Source: Chaunax sp. Z400 (Eukaryota; Chordata; Actinopteri; Lophiiformes; Chaunacidae). Taken from it: a stretch of 64,000 nt of DNA. Shown in pieces: positions 47,987 through 59,307 of the stretch. Under the pieces are notes generated by a model. That model saw only the letters and a list, made by a program, of their open reading frames with translations, was not told the origin of the DNA and did not search any database. The stretch lies in NCBI GenBank assembly GCA_037577475.1, contig CM075195.1:179501-243500 (forward strand), given 5' to 3'. How positions within the stretch are numbered: position 1 is the first letter of the stretch; each line of letters begins with the position of its first letter. The position numbers and the translations under genes were made by a program.

Positions 47987-48871
47987 TTTTCCTGACTCCT
48001 CAGTCTCTAAATGATCCAACCTGAATCTCATCATCATCATCCTCATTTAGAGATCAGATGTATTAAAACACTGAGACCTTCATAGATTTACTTTATCAGC
48101 AGAGTCCAAAGGTTTTTCTGTTCAGGTCTAAATTGACATCATGGCTCCATGAACTCCAAGACCTTCACCACTGCTGACCCAGAAGCTCCAGAAAAGTGGG
48201 CTCCAGTAGCTCAGAACCATCTGGATCAGACCCAGAAGTTCTGGATGCTGTTCTATCGAGCCATGAAACCAAACTGGACCTTTTGGGGCCTCTGGATCAG
48301 CGGTATGTCTGGAGGAGGAAGAATGAAGCTGATGCTGAAAAGAACAGCCTACCTACAGTGAAGCATGGCGGTGGATCAGTGAGGCTCTGGGGCTGCTTTG
48401 CTTCCTGGACCACTGGAAACCTGCAGCCTGTAGAGGGTCAGATGGATTCCATCAAGGATCAGGAAATCCTAGAAGAAAACGTCTCCATCTGTGAGGAAGA
48501 TGAAGCTTGGTCCTCATTGGACGTTCCAAAAGGACAATGATCCCAAGCAGACCTCAGAGTCCACCAAGGCCTGGTTTCAGAAGAAGTCCTGGATCATTCT
48601 AGAGGCCGTCACAGTCGTCTGACTGGAATCCATAGAAAACCTCTGGTGGGATCTGAAGAAGGTGGTTGCAGCAGGTAAACCAGGAATATTCCAGAACTGG
48701 AGGCCTTTGTCCAGGAGGAATGGGCTAAGATTCCTCAGGAACGCTGCCAGAAGCTGGTGTCTGGATCTGCAGCAGGTTTGCAGCAGGTCAGAGCAGCTAA
48801 AGGGTCTACAGAGAACTAGAGATGCTGGTCATTAAGGGTTGGGTCATTTAGAGACTGAGGAGTCAGGAAAA
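47987..48871 (+). mobile_element. Decayed Tc1-like DNA transposon with terminal inverted repeats
   Basis: Ends match as inverted repeats: TTTTCCTGACTCCTCAGTCT + CTAAATGATCCAACC (47987-48021) against its reverse complement at 48837-48871, with one mismatch in 35. The interior (48140-48830, plus) encodes broken Tc1 transposase: SSHETKLDLLGPLDQRYVW, PTVKHGGGSVRLWGCFASW, then in other frames DNDPKQT and ESIENLWWDLKK. The first catalytic Asp (normally DETK) reads His, and the DNA-binding domain is missing. It is an internally deleted, inactive copy. Confidence 0.93.
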
Positions 48872-49039
48872 AAACACTTTAATATCTGTTTATTGATCTA
48901 TTTAAACTGTTATTGATTGGTTATTAACAGCTGATCAATAGTAGATTTTACCATAAACCTGATAAATGATGGGGGGAATCATTTTCCCTCCAATTGTTGA
49001 GTTTAATATCCATTCAGTCTGTTCATATGTTTCATTCAG
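48872..49039. other. Short intergenic stretch
   Basis: No signal recognised. Confidence 0.5.
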
Positions 49040-49469
49040 GGACCTTCTGTCTCCTAAAAAACACATTTAGTCCAACCTCGTTTCTAAAACGTTGGGACAG
49101 TGGCAACAAAATACTAAAAGTAGTGATGAAAGAAATCACCAGGTGGAACATCTCAACATTAATGAGGTTAACAGGCAACAGGTTAGTAACATGATTGGGT
49201 ATAAAAAGAGCATCAGAGAGGCGGAGTCTTTGTGAAGTTAAGATGGGGAGGAGTTCACCACTCTGTGAAAGACTGCACTGGAAAATAGAGCAACAATTTT
49301 AGAAAAATGTTTGTTAACGTAAAATTATGAATAATTTGTGGATTTCATCGTCTACAGTAACAATATCATTAAAAGATTCAGAGAATCTTAAGAAATCTGT
49401 GTAGCAAGAGACAAGGCTGAAAACCAATATTGATGGACGTGATCTTCAGGCCCTCAGACGGCAATGTAT
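49040..49469 (+). repeat. Left part of an interspersed repeat split by the L1 insertion
   Basis: Contains GTGAAAGACTGCACTGGAAA, AAAAGATTCAGAGAATCTT and TGATCTTCAGGCCCTCAGAC, strings I know from a common fish repeat. Its expected continuation (ATTAAAAACAGACAGGATTC) appears only after the L1, at 53021. Confidence 0.75.
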
Positions 49470-52400
49470 TTTTTTTTTTTAAGTATATTTATTGGGTTTT
49501 TTGTTTTAACACTCAATAAGAAAAAAAAGAGCGAAAAAAAACAACAGTACAAAAACAAAATAAAACAGAACATCTCGGCACATACACACCTTCACATTCA
49601 CAGAGGCGGGGAACTCAGTGTTTACACAATATAAACATACATTTTACAAATAATTATGGGGCAGGTTTCACTCAGATCTATGGTACACAAACCCTCTTGC
49701 AAAAATGGCAGAGATATCTAAACCCATATACAATACAAAAGGCTCCCAAATCTTGTGAAATGCACTCTCTTTCCCATGTAACATGCACGTCAAAAAGTCC
49801 AATGACACATATTCAAGTATAATATTATGCCAGAATGTTTTAGTTGGAACTTTGTCCGTTATCCATTTCAGAAGAATACATTTTCTTGCACAGAATGTAA
49901 GCATTTTGTAGAGTTTCCCTTTATAGTTATCGGTAATGAAAGTATTTGATATCCCGAGTAACATGTACAATGGGTCACATTCTGTAGTAATAGATAAAAT
50001 CTTGTCAGTTTCCTGCCCTATAACATACCAACAATGCTGTATTTTCCTGCAAGACCACAGGCAATGAGTGACACTGCCTGTTTCTGTTTTGCACTTGAGA
50101 CATAGTGGTGAAGAATCAATATTAAATTTATGACGTTGGGAGGGGGATACATGGGCTCTACGTAGGATCTGAAGTTGAATTGATTTCACTCTGTTACAGA
50201 CACTCAGGGTTTTTGCACTCTTCCAGGCATTGTCCCAATCATCATCCGTAATCTTTACATTAAGTTCTCTTTCCCATATCTCCTTTAGATGAGAAGTGTT
50301 TGTGGTGTCATACCCTTTGAACATACTGTAGAAAGAGCTCATAGAGTTGCCCAGCTGAGGTCTGAAAAGCAACTTCTCAGAGCTAGAGATATGTTGGTTG
50401 TCTAGGACTGTAGTGTCCCTCTTAACATAATCTCTCACCTGTAAGTAATGGAAAAAGTCCTGTTTTTGAATATTATATTTTCCAATTAATTGACTAAAAG
50501 ACATCAAGGTGGACCCTCCAGCAAGTCACACAGATTTGAGATCCCTTTAGTTGCCCAAGCCCGGAAACCCCTATCCGCTATTCCAGGTGAGAAATTAAAG
50601 TTATCGCATATTGGGGTAAAGACAGAGGTGATTTTTGATCTGCCCTCTAACCTTCCAATAATCCACCATACTTTAATGGTGGATACTGTAATTGGGTTAT
50701 TACAGACCAGTTTCAGAGATTTAAGGTTTTTCATAAATAATAAGTTTTTTAAGGGAAATTTAGACATAGAACTTTCTATGTCAAACCAAAGACATGTATG
50801 CTTATTTACCCATCATCTATAATACGTAAGTGGGCACTAAGCTGATACTTTCGAATATCAGGGAGGTCAAGACCACCCTTTAAGGATGAAAGACATAACG
50901 TAGCTATTTTGAGGCGTGGCTTCCTCCCAGCCCATATAAATGTGCTAAACCAGCCATTCAAATTTTCGATAACTTTATGTGGGAAGATAACTGGGAACAT
51001 TTGAATCGGATATAGCAACCTAGGGAGAATATTCATTTTCAGAAGAGCGACACGACCCAACTAAGAAATAGGGAGGGTTTTCTATCTCTCTAAATCCAAT
51101 TTAATGTGTTCCAAAAGAGGAACAAAATTCATTTTATACATTTGGTCAAAAATTGGTGTTACATGTATACCCAAATATATGAAGCCCTCTGGAGACCATT
51201 TAAAAGGGAAGGGAGATGGAACTTGAGGTTTCAGTCTTAAGCAGCCTAATGGCATCACTTCTGATTTACTCAAATTTATTCGGTAACCTGAAAAAACACT
51301 AAACCTATTAATGGTCTCAATAAGAGCAGGAATGGAAACTTCAGGCTTAGTCAGAACAACCACAACGTCGTCAGCATAAAGAGTAATCTTATGCTGTCTA
51401 CTTCCAATGGTTAAACCATGTATGTCATTGTTTGACCTAATTGCCTCAGCTAGTGGTTCTATAACCAGAGCAAATAGGAGAGGGGAGAGAGGACAGCCCT
51501 GCCTTGTGCCTCTTTGAGTCTGGAAGTTGGCCGATCGTAGCCCATCGGTGAGTACTGCAGAAAGGGGATTATTATAAAGTAGCTTGATCCACTTTATATA
51601 ATTTTCACCAAGACCAAATTTATGTAGTGTGTGAGATAGATACGGCCATTCAACATGGTCGAATGCCTTCTCAGCATCAAGAGAAAGCACCAGACCATGC
51701 AATGACTGCTGTTGAAAGAACTGGACTATATTTAAAATCCTGCGCATGTTGTTATAAGAATAACGACCCTTAATGAAATCATCGGTCTTCATTGATAAGC
51801 CTAGGGAGTAAGCCTTCTAACCTTGCGGCAAGTATTTTAGAGAAGAGTTTCAGATCTACATTTAGTAGAGAGATGGGTCTATAGGAAGTGCAGTCTTCAG
51901 GCTGTTTACCCTTTTTCAAAATTAGAGATACATTTGCCTCTTTCAAAGACAAAGGCAAGATACCCTTTTTGAAGGAATCATTAAACATATTTAGCAGCGG
52001 GTCGACCAGTGTATTTTGAAACTCTTTGTAGAACTCACTACCGAGCCCATCCGGCCCAGGCGCTTTACCAGGCTGGAGACCTTTGATAGCATTGAGCACC
52101 TCTTTCTTTGATATGGGAGCATCAAGGGTAGATTTCTGGGATTCTGACAAGCTAGGGAGTTTAAGGGTGGTAAAAAAAAAAAGGCAAGACTCGGGAGCAT
52201 TGGCGTGTATCTCTGATGTATAAAGGTTTTCATAAAAATTCTTGAATGTGTCATTAATAGTTACAGTGTCAAAATATTGCTTACCCTTTTTCTATAATAG
52301 AAAATATGGTTTGGGAGTCTGACTTCTTCTTTGTCAAATATGCCATGTATTTCCCTGCTTTGTCCCCATGTTCGTATAGTTTTTGTTTGGCAAATCTAAT

Positions 52401-53010
52401 TTTACCCTCAGAGTCCTTTGTTAAGATAGAGTCTAGAGCAGAGCGGAGTGCAGAGATTTCTTTAAGCTTCAATACAGAAACAGATTTAACATAATCTTTT
52501 TCAGCCTGTTTAAGTTTGGATTCCAAAATCTCCCTTTGTTCAGCTTGCCTACGCCTCTTACTGGCCATATAAGATATAATGAGACCTCTAGAAAAGGCTT
52601 TGGATGTCTTCCATATCAAATGATGCATCTTCTGTAGAGGCTAAATTGATAGATAGAAATGATTTAAATTCGTCTATAAAATAGGATGTGAATTTGTGGT
52701 CTGTCAGTATGGAAGGATTAAGCATCCAGCGTCTAGTCTGGGTAGTTGGGTTCCTGAGGTTATATTGAATGAAGACAGCAGCATGATCAGATATGACTAT
52801 ATTCCCTATAGAGCTGGAGGTAACAGATGGCAGCAACAGGTTTGGAGTAAAGAAATAGTCAATCCTAGTATAGCAGTAATGGACTTTTGAAAAAAAATGT
52901 AAACTCTTTATCTAATAAATACTGAGTCCTCCACACATCAGCATAGTCCATTTCTTCACATAGGGCAGAGACAGTCTTGGCTTGAGGTGAAAGTGTCAAT
53001 TTTCCTGGAG
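49470..53010 (-). mobile_element. L1-like LINE (family 2), 5'-truncated, 3.5 kb
   Basis: The 3' poly-A is the T-run at 49470-49480. In transcription order it shows an endonuclease end (ISDHAAVFIQYN, ~52770), a Lys/Glu-rich linker, RT motifs GKAPGPDGLGSEFYKEFQ and SYRPISLLNVDLKLFSKILA (52150-51779), a frame shift, then LVLSLDAEKAFDHVEWPYL, GTRQGCPLSPLLFALVIEPL and intact YADD (51792-51082). The thumb region LIYPIQ/FIWAGRKPR follows, then a C-terminal 279-codon frame (50507-49668) with a CxxC...H...C motif (CLKCKTETGSVTHCLWSC). Several frame breaks make it inactive. It is better preserved than the copy at 40-42 kb and belongs to a different family. Confidence 0.94.
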
Positions 53011-53020
53011 GGCATTTGTA

Positions 53021-53140
53021 TTAAAAATAGACAGGATTCTATAGTAGACATCACTGCATTAAAAACAGACAGGATTCTGTAGTGGACATCACTACATGGG
53101 GATTTAAAGTCCTGAACAGACTCTGATCAATGTTCTGTAT
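53021..53140 (+). repeat. Right part of the split repeat, with a 38-bp tandem duplication
   Basis: TTAAAAATAGACAGGATTCT (53021) and TTAAAAACAGACAGGATTCT (53059) head two 38-bp copies that end CACTGCA and CACTACA. It continues the repeat broken off at 49469. Confidence 0.8.
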
Positions 53141-53215
53141 AGGTAGGGTACGGTCCAGGACCATCCATCAGATTCTGGGGGTGATCCGGATCATCATCTG
53201 GATCCAGAGTGTTTA
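53140..53215 (+). repeat. Dispersed family D fragment
   Basis: GGGTGATCCGGATCATCATC and TGGATCCAGAGTGTTTATTT match the right part of the element at 7720-7915. Confidence 0.6.
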
Positions 53216-53380
53216 TTTATAGGACTCACAGAAAATTCACTACTGTGAGATAACAAATAATAATGATCCAGACTGACCTGAGATCAGATTGTAGCTCAAA
53301 CTGATTCAGTTTGGGGTCAAATTTATCTTCAACAGTTCCTGATTTATATCCTGAAGAAAACCACCATCAGTGAAATCTAG

Positions 53381-53508
53381 TTTTTCTAGAATAACTGTCA
53401 AACTTATTATGAAACCAATGTGATCCAGATTCTAGGGGCAGGTTTTCATGGTCCAGGATCACATGATGAGGGTCAGCCTATCAGGGGACTGGTGGCTTTA
53501 GGTTTATA
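53381..53508 (+). repeat. Dispersed repeat family B, copy 2
   Basis: Near-identical to 18456-18578, same orientation. Confidence 0.9.
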
Positions 53509-53749
53509 GTGAAGCTCAGTCATGTGACACAAACACATTAAATATGTTGGTCAGATGAAAACAGCAGCTGATATGTATTTATTTATTTGTTTATGTATTA
53601 TTTTTATTTATTTGTTTGTTTGTTTAGTCTCTCCTGTTAAACCTGACATGAATAAAATAAGATGATTTTTGCTTCTTAATGTTTTTCTTCTATCTGTAAA
53701 TATTCTGTATGTTGGGATGGAGCCGCCTGATTGGCGTGATGTCATGACC

Positions 53750-54400
53750 CGGTATGATGTCTGTGGTCGTCTCTGAAGCAGCTGTGATGGGGTTTCTGTT
53801 TGATGCTGTGTGTTTTTCCACTCTGCTACGACACACACTTTTCCTCCCTCCTTCCTTCTCCATCCCTCCATCCGTCCATCTCTCTCGCTTGCCAGTCTGT
53901 CTGGACTCAGCACCTCCTTCCTCCTCCTCCTCCTCCTCCTACAGCAGAAAAACTCATATTTCAGCAGCGGTAATAACCAGAGCACCGTCGGTTCATACAG
54001 AGAGGATGACGGCGCTGCTGCAGCGGATTTCTGGGTTGTCAGATGCCGAGGAATGATAATTAGAAAGACATTGACTCGGCAACAAGAGGATAAAAAAAGA
54101 GGAGAGGAGGCTGCAGCAGGGAGGAGAACGGAGGAGTACTTGAAGGAGGAATTGATCATAATCTGATCAAAAACAAGGAGAGGAGAGCGGAGCCCCAGCA
54201 GTAGTGGAGTGTTTTTTTGGAGGGACGATGGTGACAGCAGCAGCTGAGGAGGAGATGGAGGGATGAATAGGGACTGATAATCCTCCCTCCTCCTCCCCCA
54301 CCTCCATCAGCTCTGCAGGAGCCGCTGAAACCTGTGAGACTGCCTGGTTTTCATTCCTCCGGTCTGAATGCTGCAGCGTCTGCGTGTCGTGTCTGTGACT
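53750..54400 (+). promoter_or_regulatory. Candidate iqsec2 upstream promoter/5' UTR region
   Basis: A C/T-rich run with (TCC)n at 53920-53940 is followed by a G/A-rich, GCAGCAG-containing stretch (54100-54270). This composition is usual in 5' ends of vertebrate neuronal genes. No splice donor could be assigned with confidence, so the link to iqsec2 is inference. Confidence 0.25.
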
Positions 54401-54704
54401 GTTGGACTGCTAGCATGTAGCATGTGTGAGCTAATGCCTGCATATGTTTGATGTGATTTGTGTCGTGTTCATGTGTGCATGTAAAGTGTCGGCTGTGTGA
54501 CATATGTGGGCGGTATGAACCGTCCTACTGTTAAAGTGATCCATTATAAACTAGACCAGATCCCTCCATTAGGCTGAACTGTCCCCCATACAGGCTCCAG
54601 ACCCAAAATACATCACCTGGTCTAAAACAGTAGACCAGTCTAAACCCGTCATCTCAGCTGCCAGTTGTGTCTCCAGCCCTATTCGTTACCGTATACTAAC
54701 CGTG
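54401..54704. other. Intergenic, nothing recognised
   Basis: Includes TAGCATGTAGCATGTG repeats near 54410. Confidence 0.4.
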
Positions 54705-54985
54705 TCCTGGATCCGCCCCAAAATTTAATGGGTTCAATCTGGATCAAGACCCATCCTCCCACCAAGTTTTATGGAGATCTGTTGTGGAGTTTTAAGGTAA
54801 TCCTGCTGACGAACCAACCAGCAAACAGACAGGTGAAAACAGAAGCTCATTGGTGGAGATCTGTTCAAACCGGATTCTGATTGGACTCTGAATCCATCCT
54901 CCACTGATTAACAGATCCTTTCATTAAAATCCGTTGGTTACTTTTCAAGGTATCTTGTGGACAAATGAACAAACATGGGTGATCA
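54705..54985 (-). repeat. Dispersed family D copies, minus orientation
   Basis: On the minus strand: GTCTGTTTGCTGGTTGGTTC, CAGCAGGATTACC, ATCTCCATAAAACTTGGTGG and GGATGGGTCTTGATCCAGAT follow the same order as 7740-7900. A second, weaker copy occupies 54860-54980. Confidence 0.7.
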
Positions 54986-55149
54986 TACAACCAACCTCCT
55001 CCAACTCTGATTGGCCCGGGACACGATGCTTTTCGCCTGATTCCATACTTTGTCAACCATCTGGTTGAGGGACTGACTTATAGAGGAGATGGGGAAACTC
55101 ACCCCTGTAAGACGACACTTTTCAAAAATGTCACAACCGTCATAACGTT

Positions 55150-55202
55150 GTAAAATCTGTCTCACACGTCTTATATATATATACGTATATCTATCTAGAT
55201 AT
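55150..55202. repeat. TATA/TATCTA microsatellite
   Basis: TATATATATATACG and TATCTATCTAGATATC units, directly at the truncated 3' edge of the LINE fragment. Confidence 0.85.
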
Positions 55203-55640
55203 CTATCTCCTCATCATTGTTTCCATTGGCCTTTGGGTACCCAGGTACTTGTAGCTGTCCTGTATATCCACTATCCTGCCTTCTGGTAGGTCCACCCCTT
55301 CAGTTTTGATCACCTTCCCTCTCCTTGCCACCATACAGCCACACCTTTCCAGGCTGAATGACATCCCAATGTCTTCGCTGTAAATCCTTGTCAGGTGGAT
55401 CAGAGAGTCGATGTCTCTTTCACTCTTGGTGTACAGCTTGATGTCATCCATGTACAGGAGGTGGCTGATGGTCACTCCACTTCTGAACCTGTATCTGTAT
55501 CCACTCCTCTCAGTGATCTGGCTGAGGGGGTTCAGGCCTATGCAGAGCAGCAGCGGCGACAGCACATCACCTTGGTATATGTCGCACTTGATGGAGACTT
55601 GTCTGATGGTCTTGGAGTTGGCTTCCAGGTGATGAAATCA
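55203..55640 (-). mobile_element. LINE reverse-transcriptase fragment (probably RLE type)
   Basis: In order on the minus strand: (frame 1) SKTIRQVSIKCDIYQG-like, then LSPLLLCIGLNPLSQI, SGVTISHLLYMDDIKLYTKS, IHLTRIYSEDIGMSFSLERC and DIQDSYKYLGTQR. The YMDD catalytic box and the GMSF/KYLG blocks resemble R2/R4 (Rex6/Dong)-type non-LTR elements of fish. The clade call is uncertain. Both ends are missing and at least one frame break is present. Confidence 0.85.
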
Positions 55641-55991
55641 ACAGGTGTTGAGACCACAAATAAAAATCAGTATAACTGTGAGCCCTGTTGCTTTCAGTAG
55701 GATACATGTTTGATTCCTGTCCACCTAACGAGAGCTCCATCACTAAACACACCATCACTGATTCTGCTCCACTTCATAGACAGTGTTTGGATCGGACAAA
55801 TCAGGCATGAAGCAACGATCAGCAGAGCATCTGGAGAGAGAGAGACAGAGAGAGAGAGACATGAATAACTGAATGTGTTTAATGGGTAGATATAAAAGCT
55901 GAAACTGTATGTATGGCGTCTGACCTGGACTAAATGACAAAAACCTCCACCAGAGCAGCTCAGTTTTGATCCGGATCGCCATAAAAATCTA
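55641..55991. other. Intergenic, nothing recognised
   Basis: Contains a short (GA)n run at 55828-55858. Confidence 0.5.
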
Positions 55992-56762
55992 AGGCTACGT
56001 TCACACTGCAGGAAGAATGTGTCCCAGGTCTGACTTTTTCATGGCAGTGTGAACAAACACAAACCACATGGAACCTGATCTTACCCAATTCTGATATGAA
56101 TGTATGTGGTCCTAAATCAGGCACAGGTCAGATTTTTGGCGATGCAACCTGTGTCTGAACCATCTTCCATCAAATAACTGCAATTATAGTTAATTATTAT
56201 TGAATGTTATCAGTACTGTAATTAAAATCATTGAGCCGATGGCTGCCTCCAGTTGACCAATGAAAAATGTATAGATTATTTCCTATAGCCTCACCAGAAC
56301 TGATGATCGACCCCTTGCTGAAGGACCGGATTCATCCTTTGCCATTCATCATTTTCTTTAGGGTCAATCACACTGGGGGAAGCCCCACCTCCTTCAGAGC
56401 CGTGTATGACCTCCTGGAGTTCTTCTCCTGTATTTAATGTAAATAGACATAAGGACGTGAAGCACGGCCGTGAAAAATTCTCAGACAATTGAGCAAACGG
56501 AGGACTTTGCAATGCCCAAAAAAATTAGCTAATGCACGCTAACATGCACCTGTTGCAAGCCAATACAACCCAATACCCCCCTGCTATACGGACTTTTCAG
56601 GGAGATCGCTCTCCTGAGCCGAGTATGACGCCGCGCTGCATGTGACGTCTTTGTCATTGTTCCTTAGTGCATGTGGATCAGTTCAGGGCAGTGAACTGTT
56701 CAGACTGGAGTCTGATAGAGGCCACATTATGTACATTTAGGCCGGCAGTGTGAACGTAGCCT
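55992..56762. mobile_element. 771-bp MITE-like element with 18-bp terminal inverted repeats
   Basis: AGGCTACGTTCACACTGC (55992-56009) and its exact reverse complement GCAGTGTGAACGTAGCCT (56745-56762) bound the element. No transposase is encoded. No clear target-site duplication is seen, so the superfamily (hAT or other) is open. The left half is shared with 33375-33600. Confidence 0.88.
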
Positions 56763-58588
56763 AAAGGTTGTTCCGCGAGCCGTACCCGACCTCTACAGAA
56801 CATTTCATCTCAGAAGTGTTTGAGTTATCGAGCTAACAGACAAACGAACCAGCGGCAGCAGAAACATGACCTCCTTGCTAAAAACGAAACAAAAATCCTG
56901 AGACAGATAAACTGAACCTTTTTTACAGACAGCTTTATCTGTCTGTAAAAAATAGCAAAGACCTTTGATAATTTCGTCACGATCAGATCCTGAAGTAGCC
57001 ACTAACTAACTGTAACTGATTCTAACGATGTAGTGATGCTCACTGATCCAGGATCAGAGGCAGAAGATCTAAAACAGAGGGACAGAAAGACAAGATGGAA
57101 TGAATGATAGAGAGAGGGGGTGGAGGGATAAAGAGGAGGAGAGGGAGATGGTCTCAGGTGGCTCAGACAGTAGTTTATGGGCTGAGAGACTCACAGTCTG
57201 ACCAACTAGAGAAAGAGAAGGATGAAAACAGGAAGAAGACACATGGAGGGAGAGTAAAAGAGAGAGAGACAAAAATCAAAATGCAAGGATGTGACTGAAT
57301 TAAAATAAAGGAAAAATGAGTCTGTTTCCTGTTTGAAACCTGCTCTCTTCTTATCCTCCCTTTTAAATATCTTCTTCTTTTTCATGTGACGGTCGTGACA
57401 TGAAGAAGGACCTGAAGATGCCATCCAACGGGATGATACCGGACACCAGATGCCTCGCTGTATCCTGGACCAAGACAATCATCTGACATGACATTCAGCC
57501 TCTGCGTGTCCCTCCGTCTGACAGGCCAACTGCAGGATGACGGGCTGAGTCCTGCAGGTGAATCCAGGAACCAGGACGAGGTCAACCTCTCCTCTCTCAG
57601 AAGATGATCTTCAGCAGATGTTAGATTTTCATTTTGAGGAGCTGTACATTGTGTTGATTTCTCAAGGTTTGGTTCCAGACTGTTTGGTTGATCTGATCTG
57701 AAGGTCTTCAGAGAAAACTGGTCCCTTTTCTTTGGAGGATTATCACCATGTTTTTGACCCAGGATTTTATGCTGAGGCTCCAGAGGGAAGCCGGTGGTTA
57801 GTCAACGGGTTTGGGAGGTCATGTATCTCTGCTGTAGTAACTCTGGATGCTAGTAAGAGAAATATCTCTCGCTCCAATGATGTCGGACAATCTTCTCAAC
57901 ACTGATGATGTTCAGCACCTGTGACACAGTGGGACAAATGCAAGTCTCTGTCAACGGCGACATCCACACCTGCATCCTGGAACCACTGATCTGATCCTCT
58001 GCATGGAGTCCAAAGAGTGGATACGACTGACTCACTGACAAACAGCTCTCTGTGGGGAACAAGACAGTCTCTTCCTCTAGACCGGTTCTTTGTTTCACTG
58101 CCATGGGTCTGAACCCCAACTGAAACACCTGAACCAGGGAATGGTTGAGGACTCGATCAACCTCTCTGATTGGAACCAACGAGGACGAGGTCCTTCTTGA
58201 TCTTTAAATCAGAACTCAAAGAAGGAAAAGTCCTCTCCCCCCCACTTCTGGTGGGGGGGAGGGTAAAGCGTAGTTTAGTTTTTAGGGTGTAGGCTTTAGG
58301 GCCTCTGGGTGTAGGTCTTAGGCTGTAGAGTAGTCCGACTATCTTTAGATTCTGGTTTTAGACTTCTTCTTGGCCTCTTGCTCATTTTCCTGTCACCACT
58401 CTGTCAACCCCTGTGGTATCTACACTCTGTGAGTTAGCCTAGCATTTAGCCTCAGTGGAAGCTGGCAGTGTTGAACCTTGACCTATCAGCAGCCAGCAGC
58501 ATTTAGTGAACCCTCATTGGGTGTTTTCCAAGCTGTTTTGAGGTTCCCTAGCCATTAGCCTGTGTGCTAGCCCTCAGACCAGCTAGTC
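56763..58588. other. iqsec2 upstream region
   Basis: 56790-56880 is a minus-strand family D fragment. 57100-57290 is G/A-rich. Open frames at 57382-57585 and 57850-58179 (minus) have no recognised domain. This stretch may contain iqsec2 5' UTR exons, but I could not place them. Confidence 0.4.
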
Positions 58589-59307
58589 ATGGATGCTAAT
58601 CAAGGCTCAGGCCAGGGCAGTCCAGAAAGCCCTAACCGAGCCGTGGAGTACCTTCTTGAACTCAACAACATCATCGAGAGCCAGCAGAAGCTTCTAGAAA
58701 CACAGCGGCGCCGAATCGAGGAGCTGGAGGTCCAACTGGACCGGCTCAGCCAGGAGAACAAGGAGCTGCGTTTGGACCGGCAACCTGTTGCTCCTCCTCC
58801 ACCTGCTCCTCCTCCAGAGCCACCTCTCCCTCCCCCTCCTCCGCCACCCCCACCGACTCAGACCACATCCATTTCTATGAAGAATCACCTCTACCACAAC
58901 AACCAAGCTCCTCCCCAGCCTCCCTCCTCCATCCCCCTCCACCACAGCCACCACCAATACCAGCATCATCAGCAGCACCACCATTCCTCCACCCACCACT
59001 CTTACAACAGCACCAATGTGTCCGCGATCCCAGTTTCTGTTCCTCCTCCGACTTCAACCCCAACCTCCATCTCAATCCCGACTCAAATCCCAGCTCCAAT
59101 CTCCTCTTCAGCCCCTGCTCCACCTCCTCCTCCACCGATCCCACCCAGGGATCAGCCACGAGCCCACAGCCGGCTGACTCGATTGCCCTCCACCAGCACT
59201 GGCACCAACACCAACTTCGTGGAGAAAGAGAAGGAGAGACTTGAGCGCCTGCACAGAGCCAATGCTTCCAACAACCACCACGCCCACACCCTCCACCACC
59301 ACAAACT
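58589..59307 (+). CDS. iqsec2: IQ motif and Sec7 domain ArfGEF 2, first coding exon
   Basis: IQSEC2 is an Arf guanine nucleotide exchange factor of the postsynaptic density. This exon encodes residues 1-239. SPNRAVEYLLELNNIIESQQ, LLETQRRRIEELE, QLDRLSQENKELR (about residues 12-61) match the human IQSEC2 N-terminus almost exactly and form a predicted coiled coil. IQSEC3 and IQSEC1 differ here. Next comes a Pro-run (about 67-92), a His/Gln/Ser-rich stretch, and a second Pro-run, ending EKEKERLERLHRANASN and a His-rich tail. The ATG has an in-frame TAG 21 bases upstream. The donor is AACT|GTAAGT (phase 2); the TAA just after it is intronic. The IQ, Sec7 and PH exons must lie beyond the window. 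Confidence 0.92.

Noticed and set aside
57850..58179. 109-codon minus-strand frame upstream of iqsec2
   Set aside because: No recognised domain, ordinary length for chance, opposite strand to the gene.
58694..59302. Gly/Val-rich minus-strand frames
   Set aside because: Shadows of the Pro-rich iqsec2 exon on the other strand.
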